Shown: positions 7,368 to 20,165, counted from the stretch's first letter. The stretch: 64,000 nucleotides of DNA from Pseudomonas helleri (GCF_001043025.1 NZ_JYLD01000004.1:62001-126000); one strand, 5' to 3'. Notes: generated by a model not told the origin, from the sequence alone. Made by a program: numbers and translations.

Positions 7368-9140
7368 ATGTGCGGATTAGCTGGCGAGTTACGTTTTGAT
7401 CATCAACCTGCCGACCTGGCGGCCATCGAACGCATCACCCACCACCTTGCTCCACGTGGCCCCGATGCCTGGGGTTTTCATAGCCAGGGGCCGATAGCCC
7501 TGGGCCATCGTCGTCTGAAAATCATGGATTTATCGGACGGCTCAGCGCAACCCATGATCGACAACCAGTTGGGCCTGTCGCTGGCGTTCAACGGGGCGAT
7601 CTACAACTTCCCCGAGTTGCGCGCCGAACTCGAAGCGCTTGGCTACGCCTTTTACTCCGGCGGCGACACCGAGGTCTTGCTCAAGGGCTACCACGCCTGG
7701 GGCGAAGCCTTGCTGCCCAAGCTCAATGGCATGTTCGCTTTTGCCATATGGGAGCGAGATGCAAAACGCTTGTTCATTGCCCGCGACCGTCTGGGCGTAA
7801 AACCCCTGTACCTGTCACGCACCGGCGAACGCCTGCGCTTTGCCTCCACCCTGCCCGCCCTGCTTAAAGGCGGCGATATCAACCCGATGCTCGACCCGGT
7901 CGCGCTGAACCACTACTTGAACTTCCACGCCGTGGTCCCGGCCCCGCGCACGCTGATTGCAGGCATTGAAAAACTGCCGCCTGCTACGTGGCTGCGCATT
8001 GACGCCGACGGCACCACCGAGCAGAAAACCTGGTGGACACTGCCCTACGGCCCGCATGCAGATGAGACCAATCTAACATTTGAAGACTGGCGCGAACGCG
8101 TACTGGACAGCACCCGTAAAGCCGTCGCCATTCGCCAGCGCGCTGCGGTCGATGTCGGGGTGCTGTTGTCAGGCGGTGTCGACTCCAGCCTGCTGGTCGG
8201 TTTGCTGCGGGAAGTCGGCGTACAAGACCTGTCGACCTTTTCCATTGGCTTTGCAGACGCAGGCGGCGAGCGCGGGAATGAATTCGAGTATTCGGATCTG
8301 ATTGCCGAGCATTACGGCACCCGTCATCACCAGTTACGCATTGGCGAAAACGAAATCATCGAGCAATTGCCGGCGGCCTTCCGGGCCATGAGCGAGCCGA
8401 TGGTCAGTCACGACTGCATCGCCTTTTACCTGCTGTCGCGCGAAGTCGCCAAACATTGCAAGGTGGTGCAAAGCGGCCAGGGCGCTGATGAATTGTTTGC
8501 CGGTTACCACTGGTACCCGCAAGTTGATGGCGCCAGCGATCCTTACGCGGCCTACCGCGAGGCCTTTTTTGATCGCAGCTATGCCGAGTACCAGGCCACG
8601 GTGCAGCCACAATGGCTGACCGCCAACGATGCTGCCGGTGACTTTGTGCGCGAGCACTTTGCCCAGCCCGGCGCCGATGCGGGCGTCGACAAGGCGCTGC
8701 GTCTGGACAGCACGGTAATGCTGGTGGATGACCCGGTGAAGCGTGTCGATAACATGACCATGGCCTGGGGCCTTGAAGCGCGTACACCGTTTCTGGATTA
8801 CCGCCTGGCGGAACTGTCGGCGCGCATCCCGGCGCGTTTCAAGCTGCCCAACGGCGGCAAGCATGTGCTCAAGGAAGCCGCGCGCCTGGTGATCCCCAGC
8901 GAAGTCATCGACCGCAAAAAAGGCTACTTCCCGGTACCCGGTCTCAAGCATCTGGAAGGCAACACGCGCAATTGGGTACGCGATCTATTGCTGGACCCAA
9001 GCCAGGATCGCGGGCTGTTTCAGCCGGCCATGCTGGATAGCTTGCTGAGCCATCCGCAAAGCCAACTGACGCCACTGAACGGTTCCAAACTGTGGCAATT
9101 GGCAGCCCTGAATCTGTGGCTGAGCGAACAAGGAATTTGA
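7368..9140 (+). CDS. N-acetylglutaminylglutamine amidotransferase (AsnB-like)
   Basis: A 590-residue asparagine-synthetase-type enzyme. The N-terminus MCGLAGELRF exposes the class II glutamine amidotransferase nucleophile Cys2, and LLSGGVDSSLLVGLL near residue 268 is the PP-loop of the synthetase domain. In pseudomonads this gene, the next one and the M42 peptidase form the conserved operon for the osmoprotectant dipeptide NAGGN; this enzyme is thought to amidate the acetylated glutamate-containing intermediate. A ribosome binding site AAGGA is followed by the ATG at 7368. The next gene starts 3 bases after this stop, indicating translational coupling. Osmotic induction is inferred from the family, not from the sequence. 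Confidence 0.93.
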   Translation: MCGLAGELRFDHQPADLAAIERITHHLAPRGPDAWGFHSQGPIALGHRRLKIMDLSDGSAQPMIDNQLGLSLAFNGAIYNFPELRAELEALGYAFYSGGDTEVLLKGYHAWGEALLPKLNGMFAFAIWERDAKRLFIARDRLGVKPLYLSRTGERLRFASTLPALLKGGDINPMLDPVALNHYLNFHAVVPAPRTLIAGIEKLPPATWLRIDADGTTEQKTWWTLPYGPHADETNLTFEDWRERVLDSTRKAVAIRQRAAVDVGVLLSGGVDSSLLVGLLREVGVQDLSTFSIGFADAGGERGNEFEYSDLIAEHYGTRHHQLRIGENEIIEQLPAAFRAMSEPMVSHDCIAFYLLSREVAKHCKVVQSGQGADELFAGYHWYPQVDGASDPYAAYREAFFDRSYAEYQATVQPQWLTANDAAGDFVREHFAQPGADAGVDKALRLDSTVMLVDDPVKRVDNMTMAWGLEARTPFLDYRLAELSARIPARFKLPNGGKHVLKEAARLVIPSEVIDRKKGYFPVPGLKHLEGNTRNWVRDLLLDPSQDRGLFQPAMLDSLLSHPQSQLTPLNGSKLWQLAALNLWLSEQGI

Positions 9141-9143
9141 TCA

Positions 9144-10889
9144 ATGAAACCCCTTGCCACCGCCTATAGCCAACGTTTACTGCGCGGGCAAACGCCCTCC
9201 TACGAGCGACTCCAGGCGCGCTTTGCCGAAGATGGCAGCGCGCTGGATACGCAGCCGGTCGCCGTGCACTGCGGCTGGGGCCGCTTGCTGATCGGGCACA
9301 CCTTCCCCGACCCGGCACGCCTGGCCAACGAACTGCTGAACGAACAAGCCGGGGAACGCGATATCGCCCTATATGTGGCCGCGCCGCAACAGGTCTTGGC
9401 GCAGTCACCGCAACAACTGTTTCTCGACCCTTCGGACACCTTGCGCCTGTGGTTCACCGATTACCGTCCGGCAACCCGGGTGTTTCGTGGTTTCCGCATT
9501 CGTCGAGTGCGCAGCGAGGCCGACTGGAGCGCGGTCAATGCCTTGTATCAGGCGCGCAACATGCTGCCGGTCGACCCGGACTTGCTCACCGCACGTCATA
9601 ACGGTGGCCCGGTGTACTGGCTGGCCGAAGACGAGGACAGCGGCGTGGTAATTGGCAGCATCATGGGCCTGAACCACCACACGGCATTCCATGACCCGGA
9701 AAATGGCAGCAGCCTGTGGTGCCTGGCGGTTGACCCACATTGCTCGCGCCCCGGTGTTGGCGAAGTGCTGGTGCGGCATCTGGTCGAACACTTTATGAGC
9801 CGCGGTTTGAGTTATCTCGACCTGTCGGTGCTGCACAACAACCAGCAAGCCAAGAACCTCTACCGCAAACTGGGCTTTCGCACCCTGTCGACATTTGCCA
9901 TCAAACGTAAAAACGGTATCAACCAACCGTTGTTTCTCGGCCCTGGCCCGGAGGCAGGACTTAACCCGTATGCGCAGATTTTGGTTGAGGAAGCCTACAA
10001 ACGCGGCATCGATGTGCACATCGATGACGCCAACGCCGGGCTGTTCACCCTCAGCCATGGCGGACGGCGTATTCGCTGTCGCGAGTCGCTGACCGATCTG
10101 ACCAGCTCCATCAGCATGAGCCTGTGTCAGGACAAGAGCCTGACCCACAAAGTGCTCAGCGCCGCAGGTTTGAACGTGCCAACCCAACAACGCGCAGGCA
10201 ATGCCGATGACAACCTCGCGTTTCTCGAAGAACACCTGCGGGTGGTGGTCAAACCGCTGGATGGCGAGCAAGGCAATGGGGTAGCGGTTGATTTGCAAAC
10301 CATTGAACACGTGCAGGATGCGATCAAGGCGGCGCAGGCCTTTGACAGCCGGGTGTTGCTCGAAAGCTTCCACGAAGGCCATGACCTGCGCATCGTAGTG
10401 ATTGGTTATGAAGTGGTCGCGGCCGCCATTCGGCGCCCGGCCCAGGTCATCGGCGATGGCCAGCACAACGTCCGTCAACTGATCGAAGCCCAAAGCCGTC
10501 GCCGTCAGGCCGCCACCCAAGGCGAAAGCCGCATCCCGCTGGACGCCGAAACCCTGCGTGCCGTGCAAGCGGCTGGTTACGACTACGACAGCATCCTGCC
10601 TGCTGGCCAGTTGCTGGCGGTGCGCCGCACGGCCAACTTGCATACCGGCGGCTGCCTGGAAGACGTCACGGCCATCCTTCACCCGGTTCTCGCCGATGCG
10701 GCCGTGCGGGCCGCCCGGGCACTGGATATCCCGGTGGTTGGGCTCGACATGATGGTGCCCGGCGCCGACCAGCCCGAGTACGTGTTTATCGAAGCGAACG
10801 AGCGCGCCGGGCTGGCCAACCATGAACCGCAGCCCACCGCTGAGCGCTTTATCGACTTGCTGTTTCCGCACAGCCAGCCCGCCCCCTGA
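9144..10889 (+). CDS. ngg: N-acetylglutaminylglutamine synthetase (GNAT + ATP-grasp)
   Basis: A 581-residue two-domain enzyme. Residues about 110-270 are a GNAT acetyltransferase (GVGEVLVRHLVEHFMSRG and the C-terminal LYRKLGFRTL). Residues from about 325 form an ATP-grasp ligase like cyanophycin or glutathione synthetases (VVKPLDGEQGNGVAVDL, VFIEANERAGLANHE). The combination fits acetylation of a glutamyl residue plus peptide bond formation, as described for NAGGN synthesis. It is coupled to the preceding amidotransferase gene. A perfect 12-bp inverted repeat separates it from the peptidase gene. The symbol ngg is used in the family; the assignment relies on domain order and operon. Confidence 0.92.
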   Translation: MKPLATAYSQRLLRGQTPSYERLQARFAEDGSALDTQPVAVHCGWGRLLIGHTFPDPARLANELLNEQAGERDIALYVAAPQQVLAQSPQQLFLDPSDTLRLWFTDYRPATRVFRGFRIRRVRSEADWSAVNALYQARNMLPVDPDLLTARHNGGPVYWLAEDEDSGVVIGSIMGLNHHTAFHDPENGSSLWCLAVDPHCSRPGVGEVLVRHLVEHFMSRGLSYLDLSVLHNNQQAKNLYRKLGFRTLSTFAIKRKNGINQPLFLGPGPEAGLNPYAQILVEEAYKRGIDVHIDDANAGLFTLSHGGRRIRCRESLTDLTSSISMSLCQDKSLTHKVLSAAGLNVPTQQRAGNADDNLAFLEEHLRVVVKPLDGEQGNGVAVDLQTIEHVQDAIKAAQAFDSRVLLESFHEGHDLRIVVIGYEVVAAAIRRPAQVIGDGQHNVRQLIEAQSRRRQAATQGESRIPLDAETLRAVQAAGYDYDSILPAGQLLAVRRTANLHTGGCLEDVTAILHPVLADAAVRAARALDIPVVGLDMMVPGADQPEYVFIEANERAGLANHEPQPTAERFIDLLFPHSQPAP

Positions 10890-10900
10890 ACGGTGGGGTC

Positions 10901-10938
10901 TGTTGACGTTTCTTCGCGCCTGCATTGAAACGTCAACA
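10901..10938 (+). promoter_or_regulatory. Perfect inverted repeat inside the NAGGN operon
   Basis: TGTTGACGTTTC and GAAACGTCAACA are exact 12-bp arms with a 14-nt loop, between ngg and the peptidase gene. No T run follows, so it is more likely an mRNA-processing or stabilising hairpin, or an operator, than a terminator. Confidence 0.6.
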
Positions 10939-10975
10939 ATCCCTATGTACTGCCTCTCCCGCAAAAGGAGCTTTT

Positions 10976-12163
10976 ATGAGTCATGCCCTGCCAGAACCTG
11001 ACCTTGAGTACCTGCAACGGGTTCTCCTGGAAATGCTTGCCATCCCCAGCCCGACCGGGTTTACCGACACCATCGTGCGTTACGTCGCTGAGCGGCTTGA
11101 AGAATTGGGCATCCCCTTTGAACTGACCCGGCGCGGCACCTTGCGCGCCACGATTAAAGGCCAGCAGAGCGGCCCGGACCGCGCCGTGTCAGCTCACCTG
11201 GACACCATTGGCGCCAGCGTTAGGGCCATCAAAGACAACGGCCGTCTGGTGCTGGCCCCGGTTGGTTGCTGGTCCAGCCGCTTTGCCGAAGGCAGCCGGG
11301 TCAGCCTGTTTACTGACAACGGCGTGATTCGCGGCAGCGTGTTGCCATTAATGGCGTCCGGCCATGCGTTTAATACCGCCGTGGATGAATTGCCGGTGAG
11401 CTGGGACCACATTGAGTTGCGCCTGGACGCCTACTGCGTGACGCGTGCCGACTGCGATTCATTGGGGGTCAATGTTGGGGATTTTGTCGCCTTTGACCCG
11501 CTGCCCGAGTTCACCGAAAGCGGCCATATCAGCGCCCGGCACCTGGACGACAAAGCCGGTGTTGCTGCCTTGCTGGCCGCACTCAAGGCCATCGTCGAGA
11601 GTGGTGAGCAACCACTGATCGACTGCCATCCGCTGTTCACCATCACCGAAGAAACCGGCAGTGGCGCGGCGGCAGCCTTGCCGTGGGACGTGAGTGAGTT
11701 TGTCGGCATTGATATTGCGCCCGTCGCCGAGGGCCAGCACTCCAGTGAACATGCAGTCAGCGTGGCCATGCAGGATTCGGGTGGCCCGTATGACTACCAT
11801 TTGTCACGGCACCTGTTGGGTTTGGCGACCCACAACGACATACCGGTACGCCGCGATATGTTCCGTTACTACTTCAGTGATGCGCATTCAGCCGTCACGG
11901 CGGGGCACGACATTCGCTGTGCCTTGCTGGCATTTGGTTGCGACGCGACCCACGGTTATGAGCGCACGCACATTGATAGTCTGGCGGGATTGAGCCGCTT
12001 ATTGAGTGCTTACCTGCTGAGCCCGCCGGTTTTTGCCAGCGACGCCCAACCGGCGCAAGGCTCACTGGACCGTTTTAGTCACCAGTTGGAGCACGATGCC
12101 CAGATGGAAAGCGATACCCGCGTGCCGTCGGTCGACAGCCTGGTGGGGGAAAACAGGAGCTGA
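10976..12163 (+). CDS. M42 family peptidase of the NAGGN osmoprotectant system
   Basis: A 395-residue metallopeptidase of the M42 (glutamyl aminopeptidase/endoglucanase-like) family. Metal-binding features visible are VSAHLDTIGASV, ARHLDDKAGVAALLAAL (the bridging Asp) and the catalytic pair in ITEETGSGAA, with FSDAHSAVTAG and CDATHGYERTH further on. It is the third gene of the NAGGN operon; its role may be turnover or trimming of the dipeptide, which is inferred from context. The start at 10976 has AAAAGGAG eight bases upstream; the in-frame extension to 10925 runs through the intergenic hairpin and is rejected. Confidence 0.9.
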   Translation: MSHALPEPDLEYLQRVLLEMLAIPSPTGFTDTIVRYVAERLEELGIPFELTRRGTLRATIKGQQSGPDRAVSAHLDTIGASVRAIKDNGRLVLAPVGCWSSRFAEGSRVSLFTDNGVIRGSVLPLMASGHAFNTAVDELPVSWDHIELRLDAYCVTRADCDSLGVNVGDFVAFDPLPEFTESGHISARHLDDKAGVAALLAALKAIVESGEQPLIDCHPLFTITEETGSGAAAALPWDVSEFVGIDIAPVAEGQHSSEHAVSVAMQDSGGPYDYHLSRHLLGLATHNDIPVRRDMFRYYFSDAHSAVTAGHDIRCALLAFGCDATHGYERTHIDSLAGLSRLLSAYLLSPPVFASDAQPAQGSLDRFSHQLEHDAQMESDTRVPSVDSLVGENRS

Positions 12164-12172
12164 AAATAATTT

Positions 12173-12240
12173 GCAGGAGCTAACTTGCCTCGTGATCTTT
12201 TAAAGGATCAAAAGATCGCGAGACGAGCTCGCTCCTACAG
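12173..12240. repeat. REP palindrome between convergent genes
   Basis: GCAGGAGCTAACTTGCCTCG pairs imperfectly with the CGAGCTCGCTCCTAC end across GATCTTTTAAAGGATC. It separates the NAGGN peptidase (plus) from cysG (minus) and could act as a bidirectional transcript end. Confidence 0.8.
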
Positions 12241-12255
12241 TGTTTTGCACCGCAG

Positions 12256-13650
12256 TTAAACCTGCGACTGGGCGCCTTCGAACCACGCCAGCTTCTCACG
12301 CAGCAACACCACTTCGCCGACGATCACCAGGGTCGGGGCATGCACTTCGTGCTCTGCGACCAAGGTCGGCAGGTCTTTCAACGTGCCGGTAAACACTCGC
12401 TGGTTAGAGGTGGTGCCTTGCTGGATCAATGCAGCCGGGGTGTCCGCCGAGCGACCATGGGCAATCAGTTGCTCGCAGATAATCGGCAAGCCAATCAGGC
12501 CCATGTAGAACACCAAGGTTTGCGCCGGAGCGACAAGATCGTTCCATGGCAAGTTGCTGGTGCCGTCCTTTAGGTGGCCTGTCACGAAACGCACGGATTG
12601 CGCGTAGTCACGATGGGTCAACGGAATACCGGCATAGGCCGCGCAACCGCTGGCGGCGGTAATGCCCGGCACCACCTGGAAGGGAATCCCGTGGGCTGCC
12701 AGCTCTTCGATTTCTTCGCCACCACGGCCAAAGATGAACGGATCACCGCCTTTGAGCCGCACCACGCGCTTGCCTTGCTTGGCCAAGTCCACCAGTTGCT
12801 GGTTGATCTGGTCTTGCGGCACTGCGTGATCAGCACGTCGCTTGCCTACGTAGATACGCTCGGCATCGCGGCGGCACAGTTCCAGAATCGCCGGTGCCAC
12901 CAGACGGTCGTAGAGCACCACGTCCGCCTGTTGCATAAGGCGCAAGGCGCGGAAGGTCAGCAGATCCGGGTCACCCGGCCCGGCGCCCACGAGGTAAACC
13001 TCACCCGTGGTCACCGTCGCTTCGCCATTGATCTTGGCCTCTAGCAGACGTTCTGCCTCAGCACCCTGCCCGGCCAACTGACGGTCGGCAATCGGGCCCT
13101 GAAACACGTCTTCCCAGAAGCCGCGACGCTGTTGCACATCCGGGAACAGGTTTTTTACCTGACTGCGAAAACGCGCAGCCAAGCCCGCCAGTTGCCCATA
13201 GGTCGAGGGGATCCAGGTTTCAATCTTGGCCCGAATCAATCGCGCCAGCACCGGCGCATCGCCGCCACTGGAGATGGCAACGATCAACGGCGAGCGATCA
13301 ACGATGGCAGGGAAAATCACGCTGCACAGCGCAGGCGCGTCGACCACGTTGACCGGCACGCAACGTCGATGGGCATCAGCGGACACTTGAGCGTTGAGCG
13401 GCTCATCGTCGGTGGCGGCGATGACCAGCCCGCACCCGTCAAGGTCGGCCTCGACATAACCGCGCAACACCTGCTCACCGCCGCTACTGTTTACCAACTC
13501 GCACAACTGTGGCTCTATCGCGGGCGCAACGACCCGCAACACCGCACCGGCATCGGCCAGCAGGCGAGATTTGCGCAAGGCAATCTCGCCACCGCCGACC
13601 ACCAGCACACGGCGGCCACGCAGGTTATGAAACAGCGGCAGAAACTCCAT
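12256..13650 (-). CDS. cysG: Siroheme synthase CysG
   Basis: A 464-residue trifunctional enzyme. The N-terminal half is precorrin-2 dehydrogenase/sirohydrochlorin ferrochelatase (NAD motif [10 protein letters not shown] at 13-22, and [14 protein letters not shown] with the Ser region near 127). From residue 217 comes uroporphyrinogen-III C-methyltransferase with [15 protein letters not shown] and [17 protein letters not shown]. It turns uroporphyrinogen III into siroheme for sulfite and nitrite reductases. Its ATG is immediately next to the serS stop, so the genes are co-transcribed and probably translationally coupled. It is the last gene of the ftsK-to-cysG minus-strand run. Confidence 0.96.
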   Translation of the reverse strand: MEFLPLFHNLRGRRVLVVGGGEIALRKSRLLADAGAVLRVVAPAIEPQLCELVNSSGGEQVLRGYVEADLDGCGLVIAATDDEPLNAQVSADAHRRCVPVNVVDAPALCSVIFPAIVDRSPLIVAISSGGDAPVLARLIRAKIETWIPSTYGQLAGLAARFRSQVKNLFPDVQQRRGFWEDVFQGPIADRQLAGQGAEAERLLEAKINGEATVTTGEVYLVGAGPGDPDLLTFRALRLMQQADVVLYDRLVAPAILELCRRDAERIYVGKRRADHAVPQDQINQQLVDLAKQGKRVVRLKGGDPFIFGRGGEEIEELAAHGIPFQVVPGITAASGCAAYAGIPLTHRDYAQSVRFVTGHLKDGTSNLPWNDLVAPAQTLVFYMGLIGLPIICEQLIAHGRSADTPAALIQQGTTSNQRVFTGTLKDLPTLVAEHEVHAPTLVIVGEVVLLREKLAWFEGAQSQV

Positions 13651-15318
<1,668 letters not shown>

Positions 15319-15322
<4 letters not shown>

Positions 15323-16644
15323 GGTTTTCTCCGCTGTAGAGGGCTGGCCCGATCAAGTGCAGCCAGGTGTTTAAGCTTCTCGCCAATCTTCAATTCGAGC
15401 CCGCGCGGGACGGGCTGATACAACGGTAACGGCTCCAGCTCATCCGGGAAGTAGTCTTCACCGGCAGCATAGGCATCAGGCTCATCGTGGGCGTAACGGT
15501 ATTCGTCGCCATAACCCAATTGCTTCATGAGCTTGGTCGGGGCATTGCGCAAATGCAGCGGGACTTCGAGCGAACCGTATTCGGCGGCGCTGCGCAGCGC
15601 GGCCTTGAAGCCCATGTACACCGCGTTGCTTTTCGGCGCACAGGCCAGGTAAGTAATGGCCTGGGCCACGGCCAGCTCGCCTTCGGGGCTGCCTAGACGC
15701 TCTTGCACGTCCCAGGCTGACAGGCACAGGCTCAAGGCCCGCGGGTCAGCGTTGCCGATATCTTCACTGGCCATGCGCACCACCCGGCGCGCGATGTACA
15801 GCGGGTCACAACCGCCGTCGATCATGCGCGCAAACCAGTACAACGCACCGTCCGGATTGGAGCCACGCACCGATTTGTGCAAGGCCGAGATCTGGTCGTA
15901 AAACGCTTCACCGCCTTTGTCGAAGCGCCGCTGGGTATCGCCCAGCAAGTCATGCAACAGGTCGACGCCGATTTCACTGTGGTCTTCGGCCAGGTCAGAG
16001 GCGTTTTCCAGCAGGTTGAGCAAACGTCGGCCATCGCCATCAGCGGCCCTGAGCAACGTCTGGAAACCCTCATCGCCCAAGGTCAAGCCGCGTTTGCCCA
16101 GGCCTTTGTCTTCGGTCAACGCCCGGTGTACCAACTTGCGCAACGCCGCCTCGTCGAGGCTTTTGAGCACGTAGACCCGCGCCCGTGACAACAGGGCGTT
16201 GTTGAGCTCAAAGGAGGGGTTTTCGGTGGTCGCACCGATAAAAATCAGGGTGCCGTCTTCAACGTAGGGCAAGAACGCATCTTGCTGCGACTTGTTGAAG
16301 CGGTGCACTTCGTCGACAAACAGAATGGTCCGCCGCCCGTACTGGCCGGCTTGCTGCTTGGCGATTTCCACCGCCTGGCGGATCTCCTTGACCCCGGCCA
16401 GGACGGCCGAGACCGTTTCAAAATGAGCATCCGAGACTTCAGCCAGCAGCCGCGCCAGCGTGGTTTTACCCACACCGGGCGGCCCCCAGAAGATCATCGA
16501 GTGCAGCGCGCCCTGCTCCAGCGCTTCACGCAGGGGCTTGCCCCGGGCGAGCAGGTGTTGTTGACCGACATACTCATCCAGATTGGTCGCCCGTAGACGG
16601 GCGGCCAAGGGCTGGGCAATCGGTGCACTTCGAAACAGATCCAT
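15319..16644 (-). CDS. rarA: Replication-associated recombination protein A (MgsA/RarA)
   Basis: A 441-residue AAA+ ATPase of the RarA/WRNIP1 family, which acts at stalled replication forks. Walker A is GPPGVGKTT at 54-62 and Walker B is LFVDEVHRF at 108-116, followed by [16 protein letters not shown] and the sensor-1 [12 protein letters not shown]. The C-terminal tetramerisation region includes YPYR-like segments. The gene lies between lolA (upstream) and crcB (4-base overlap). Confidence 0.95.
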
Positions 16645-16671
16645 AGCGGCGTTTGAAACCTCGTCCAGGGC

Positions 16672-17295
16672 TTATTCCTGGATGACATCAGCCCCTTTCG
16701 GGATATCGAACTTGAATTTGGACGCCGGGATCGGCTCGTTGGCCTTGACCCCGGTGAACAGCAGATCAGTGCGCTGACCTACGCTATCAACCAGACGCAT
16801 GTTGTTGATCAGGCCACTGCGAAACGACAGGTTCAGCGAGTCAAACAGGGTGTCTTTGGTTTTTGGCTTGAGCGTGAAGTCGATCACTTCACCCGATTGT
16901 TTGGAGGTGATATCAAAGCTTTCGCTGATTTTTGAGACATCACCCGAGAGCAGCAAGGCCGGGGTCTGGGTCAGGCGCTGATCAAGCTTCTTGATGGTGA
17001 CCTGCTCCAGGTCCGGGTCCCACAAAGTAACTTTCTGGCCATCGGAAACCATGGTCTGCTCGTTCGGCGCATCAGTGTGCCAGTAGAACAACCCCGGACG
17101 CTGCAAGGCCATTTGCCCTTTGGTGTCTTGCAACTGGGTGCCGCTGCCATCGAGGGTCAACTGAGAAAAATTGGCCGTCAAGGTTTTCGACCGTTCCAGA
17201 AGGTTGGTCAGGCTCTGTACATCCGCCGGAGCGGCACTGGCGGAAAAGGCAGTCAACGCCAAAACCGGTAGCAACAACATGCTGACAAAACGCAT
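16672..17295 (-). CDS. lolA: Outer membrane lipoprotein carrier protein LolA
   Basis: A 207-residue periplasmic chaperone that takes lipoproteins from LolCDE to LolB. It begins with a signal peptide ([20 protein letters not shown], cleaved after ASA). The mature part has [20 protein letters not shown] and [17 protein letters not shown], both typical. The ATG at 17295 is preferred because AGGA lies seven bases before it; an upstream ATG at 17307 overlaps that site. Between ftsK and rarA in the same orientation, as is usual in gammaproteobacteria. Confidence 0.94.
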   Translation of the reverse strand: MRFVSMLLLPVLALTAFSASAAPADVQSLTNLLERSKTLTANFSQLTLDGSGTQLQDTKGQMALQRPGLFYWHTDAPNEQTMVSDGQKVTLWDPDLEQVTIKKLDQRLTQTPALLLSGDVSKISESFDITSKQSGEVIDFTLKPKTKDTLFDSLNLSFRSGLINNMRLVDSVGQRTDLLFTGVKANEPIPASKFKFDIPKGADVIQE

Positions 17296-17347
17296 GGAAA
17301 TCCTCATTGATTAGTTAAACCCTGCTTGCAGCTTACCTGCGAGCAGA

Positions 17348-19750
17348 TCAGTCGCGCATTGGAGCCGGCGCTATCACTTCGCGCGAGCCGTTGGTATTCA
17401 TTGCGGTCACGACCCCGGCCATTTCCATGGACTCGATCATGCGTGCCGCGCGGTTGTAGCCGATCTTCAGTTTGCGTTGAACCGCAGAGATCGAAGCGCG
17501 ACGGCTTTCGAGCACGAACTGCACAGCCTCGTCGTACAGCGCATCGGTTTCAGCGTCATCGCCGCCTTCACTGCTACCGCCATCAAAGCCGCTACCCGGC
17601 TCTTCGACGCCCGCCAGAATGTCATCGTTATAGTCCGGTGTACCACGCTGTTTCCAGGCTTCAACCACACGGTGCACTTCTTCGTCAGACACGAACGCAC
17701 CGTGTACCCGAATCGGCAAACTTGTGCCTGGCGGCATGTAGAGCATGTCACCGTGGCCCAGCAGTTGTTCGGCGCCACCCTGGTCGATGATGGTACGCGA
17801 GTCAATTTTGCTCGATACCTGGAACGCCATACGGGTCGGGATGTTGGCCTTAATCAGACCGGTGATCACGTCTACCGATGGGCGCTGGGTCGCGAGGATC
17901 AAGTGAATCCCGGCAGCCCGCGCTTTCTGGGCAATACGGGCAATCAGTTCTTCGACCTTTTTGCCGACGATCATCATCATGTCGGCAAATTCGTCGACCA
18001 CCACCACGATGGTCGGCAGCTTGGTCAGCAGCGGCGCTTCGTCATGGATGCTTTCGCGCTTGTACAGCGGGTCGCTGATCGGCTCACCCGCCGCTTCGGC
18101 ATCTTTGATCTTCTGGTTGAAACCGGCCAGGTTACGCACGCCCATCTTGGCCATCAGCTTGTAGCGGCGCTCCATCTCGGCAACGCTCCAGCGCAGGGCG
18201 TTGGCCGCGTCTTTCATGTCGGTCACAACCGGGCAGAGCAAGTGCGGAATGCCTTCGTAGATCGACAGCTCAAGCATTTTCGGGTCGATCATGATCAGCT
18301 TGGCGTCTTCCGGGCCCGACTTGAACAGGATCGACAGGATCATCGCGTTCACGCCCACCGACTTACCGGAACCGGTGGTACCGGCCACCAACAGGTGCGG
18401 CATTTTTGCCAGGTCGGTAATCACCGCCTTGCCGCCAATGTCATGACCCAAGGCCAAGGTAACTGGCGATTTGGCGTCATCGAACTCTGGGGTCGACAGC
18501 ACTTCGGAGAAGCGCACGATCTGGCGATCTTCGTTGGGGATCTCGATGCCCACCGTGGTTTTACCCGGAATCACCTCAACCACCCGCACGCTGGTCACGG
18601 CCAGCGAACGTGCCAGGTCTTTGGCCAGGTTGGCGATACGGCTGACCTTGACCCCGGCCGCTGGCTGGATTTCATAACGGGTAATGACCGGACCCGGATG
18701 AATCGAGTCCACCGCCACCTCGACCCCGAATTCCTTGAGCTTGATCTCAAGCAAATGGCCAACAGCCGCGAGGGATTCAGGGGAATAGTTGAGCTGTTTC
18801 TTCTCGGCCGGGTCCAGAATCGAGATCGGAGGCAAGGTGCCTTCAACCGCGCTGTCGACAAACAACGGCACTTGTTTCTCTTTTTGCACACGCTTGCTCG
18901 GCTCCGGCGCTTTGGCCGGTGCCGGGGTAATTACAGCCGGCACGTGTTTTTCACGCTCGGTCATGTGCTTGGTCAGCGCCTGTTCACGTTCGATCAGGCG
19001 TTCTTTGGCCTTGGCCTGCTCACGCTTGTCGGGAACGCTTGGGGCGACCACTTCGTTAACCCGTGTGTCGACTTCACGCAATTGTGCAACCAGTTGCTTG
19101 CGCTCATTACGGTCAGACCACCAGCGATTCGCGGCGCCCTGGATCAACTCGAACAGATCAAGGGTGATTTTGCCGGTCACGTCCATGACCTTGAACCACG
19201 ACAAATCGGTAAAAACAGTCAAACCGAACAGGAACAAGGCAATCAGCAGCAAGGTACTGCCTTGAATGTTAAGCGCGTTCTTCGCCAGATCACCCAGGCT
19301 TTCGCCCAGCGCACCACCAGCACCGGCGGGCAAGCCGCTGGCAGAATGGAAGTGAATGTGCGCCAGCGCGGCACCTGAAAGCACCAGAAAAATCAGGCCG
19401 ACCAGCCGCCACGAAAACAGCAGGCCGCTCCACTGCCACGGCTGATGCCGCTCGCGGAAAATCTGATACGCCTTGATCGCCAGCAGCAGCGGGAAGATGT
19501 AGGCAAAATAGCCGAGCACCATGAACAGGATGTCCGCACTGTAGGCGCCCGCAGGCCCGCCAAAGTTCTGCACATCCACCACGCGGCTATTGTGGCTCCA
19601 GCCGGGGTCGTCCTTACCGTAGGTCAGCAAGGCCATCATCATGAACAGGCATAGAGCGCCAATAGCGAGCAATGCACCTTCCTTGAGCCGGTAGTGCAAT
19701 TGCTGACGCCAGAGTGGAACTGTTTTAGGTGCTGCTGTGGATTTCTTCAA
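17348..19750 (-). CDS. ftsK: DNA translocase FtsK
   Basis: An 800-residue protein with four or so N-terminal membrane helices (residues about 25-185), a linker rich in charged residues, and the FtsK/SpoIIIE motor. Walker [14 protein letters not shown] lies near 455 and Walker B is [15 protein letters not shown]; a C-terminal winged-helix gamma domain ([20 protein letters not shown]) reads KOPS. It anchors to the divisome and pumps DNA for chromosome dimer resolution at dif. The start is taken as a TTG at 19750 giving LKKSTAAPK, with GGAAAAG upstream, since this matches the family N-terminus. An ATG at 19813 would add 21 residues ([14 protein letters not shown]). Confidence 0.93.
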   Translation of the reverse strand: MKKSTAAPKTVPLWRQQLHYRLKEGALLAIGALCLFMMMALLTYGKDDPGWSHNSRVVDVQNFGGPAGAYSADILFMVLGYFAYIFPLLLAIKAYQIFRERHQPWQWSGLLFSWRLVGLIFLVLSGAALAHIHFHSASGLPAGAGGALGESLGDLAKNALNIQGSTLLLIALFLFGLTVFTDLSWFKVMDVTGKITLDLFELIQGAANRWWSDRNERKQLVAQLREVDTRVNEVVAPSVPDKREQAKAKERLIEREQALTKHMTEREKHVPAVITPAPAKAPEPSKRVQKEKQVPLFVDSAVEGTLPPISILDPAEKKQLNYSPESLAAVGHLLEIKLKEFGVEVAVDSIHPGPVITRYEIQPAAGVKVSRIANLAKDLARSLAVTSVRVVEVIPGKTTVGIEIPNEDRQIVRFSEVLSTPEFDDAKSPVTLALGHDIGGKAVITDLAKMPHLLVAGTTGSGKSVGVNAMILSILFKSGPEDAKLIMIDPKMLELSIYEGIPHLLCPVVTDMKDAANALRWSVAEMERRYKLMAKMGVRNLAGFNQKIKDAEAAGEPISDPLYKRESIHDEAPLLTKLPTIVVVVDEFADMMMIVGKKVEELIARIAQKARAAGIHLILATQRPSVDVITGLIKANIPTRMAFQVSSKIDSRTIIDQGGAEQLLGHGDMLYMPPGTSLPIRVHGAFVSDEEVHRVVEAWKQRGTPDYNDDILAGVEEPGSGFDGGSSEGGDDAETDALYDEAVQFVLESRRASISAVQRKLKIGYNRAARMIESMEMAGVVTAMNTNGSREVIAPAPMRD

Positions 19751-20165
19751 AACGCGTCTTTTCCTGCGCCTGTGGCGCGCCCAACAATTGATTGACTGCA
19801 AAATACTGCTCAATTCGAGCAGGTGACAAGTTCAGACATGAAACTGGACTAGCCTTGCACACAGCCTTGTAATATGACTCGTCACCCCAAGACCAGCCCG
19901 CCAGGGAGTGAGGCGAATGTTGTGCAGTTTAGAACAGCTCAAACAGGCGGGCCATTGTACGGGTTTAAGCCGTGGATGCCACGCTGACGCCAGCGCCGGG
20001 CGCGATCATCATGTGCCCGCCCGAGAGCCGCCAATTTGAGCATGCATTGCCTTGTGTGACAAAGACTTATAGCGCTGTCGCGACAGCCACGGATCCGCTC
20101 GACTCAGACCGCGGCAACGCGACAGAGTTGCAGCCCCCCTCCCCTCTTCTGTAAGACCGATTGCC
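19751..20165 (+). other. Gap between ftsK and aat
   Basis: No gene is seen here if ftsK starts at 19750. The stretch must contain the divergent promoters of the ftsK run (minus) and of aat (plus), but no strong -35/-10 pair stands out. In PAO1, as I recall it, trxB occupies this position; nothing resembling a thioredoxin reductase or a remnant of one is readable here. Confidence 0.6.
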
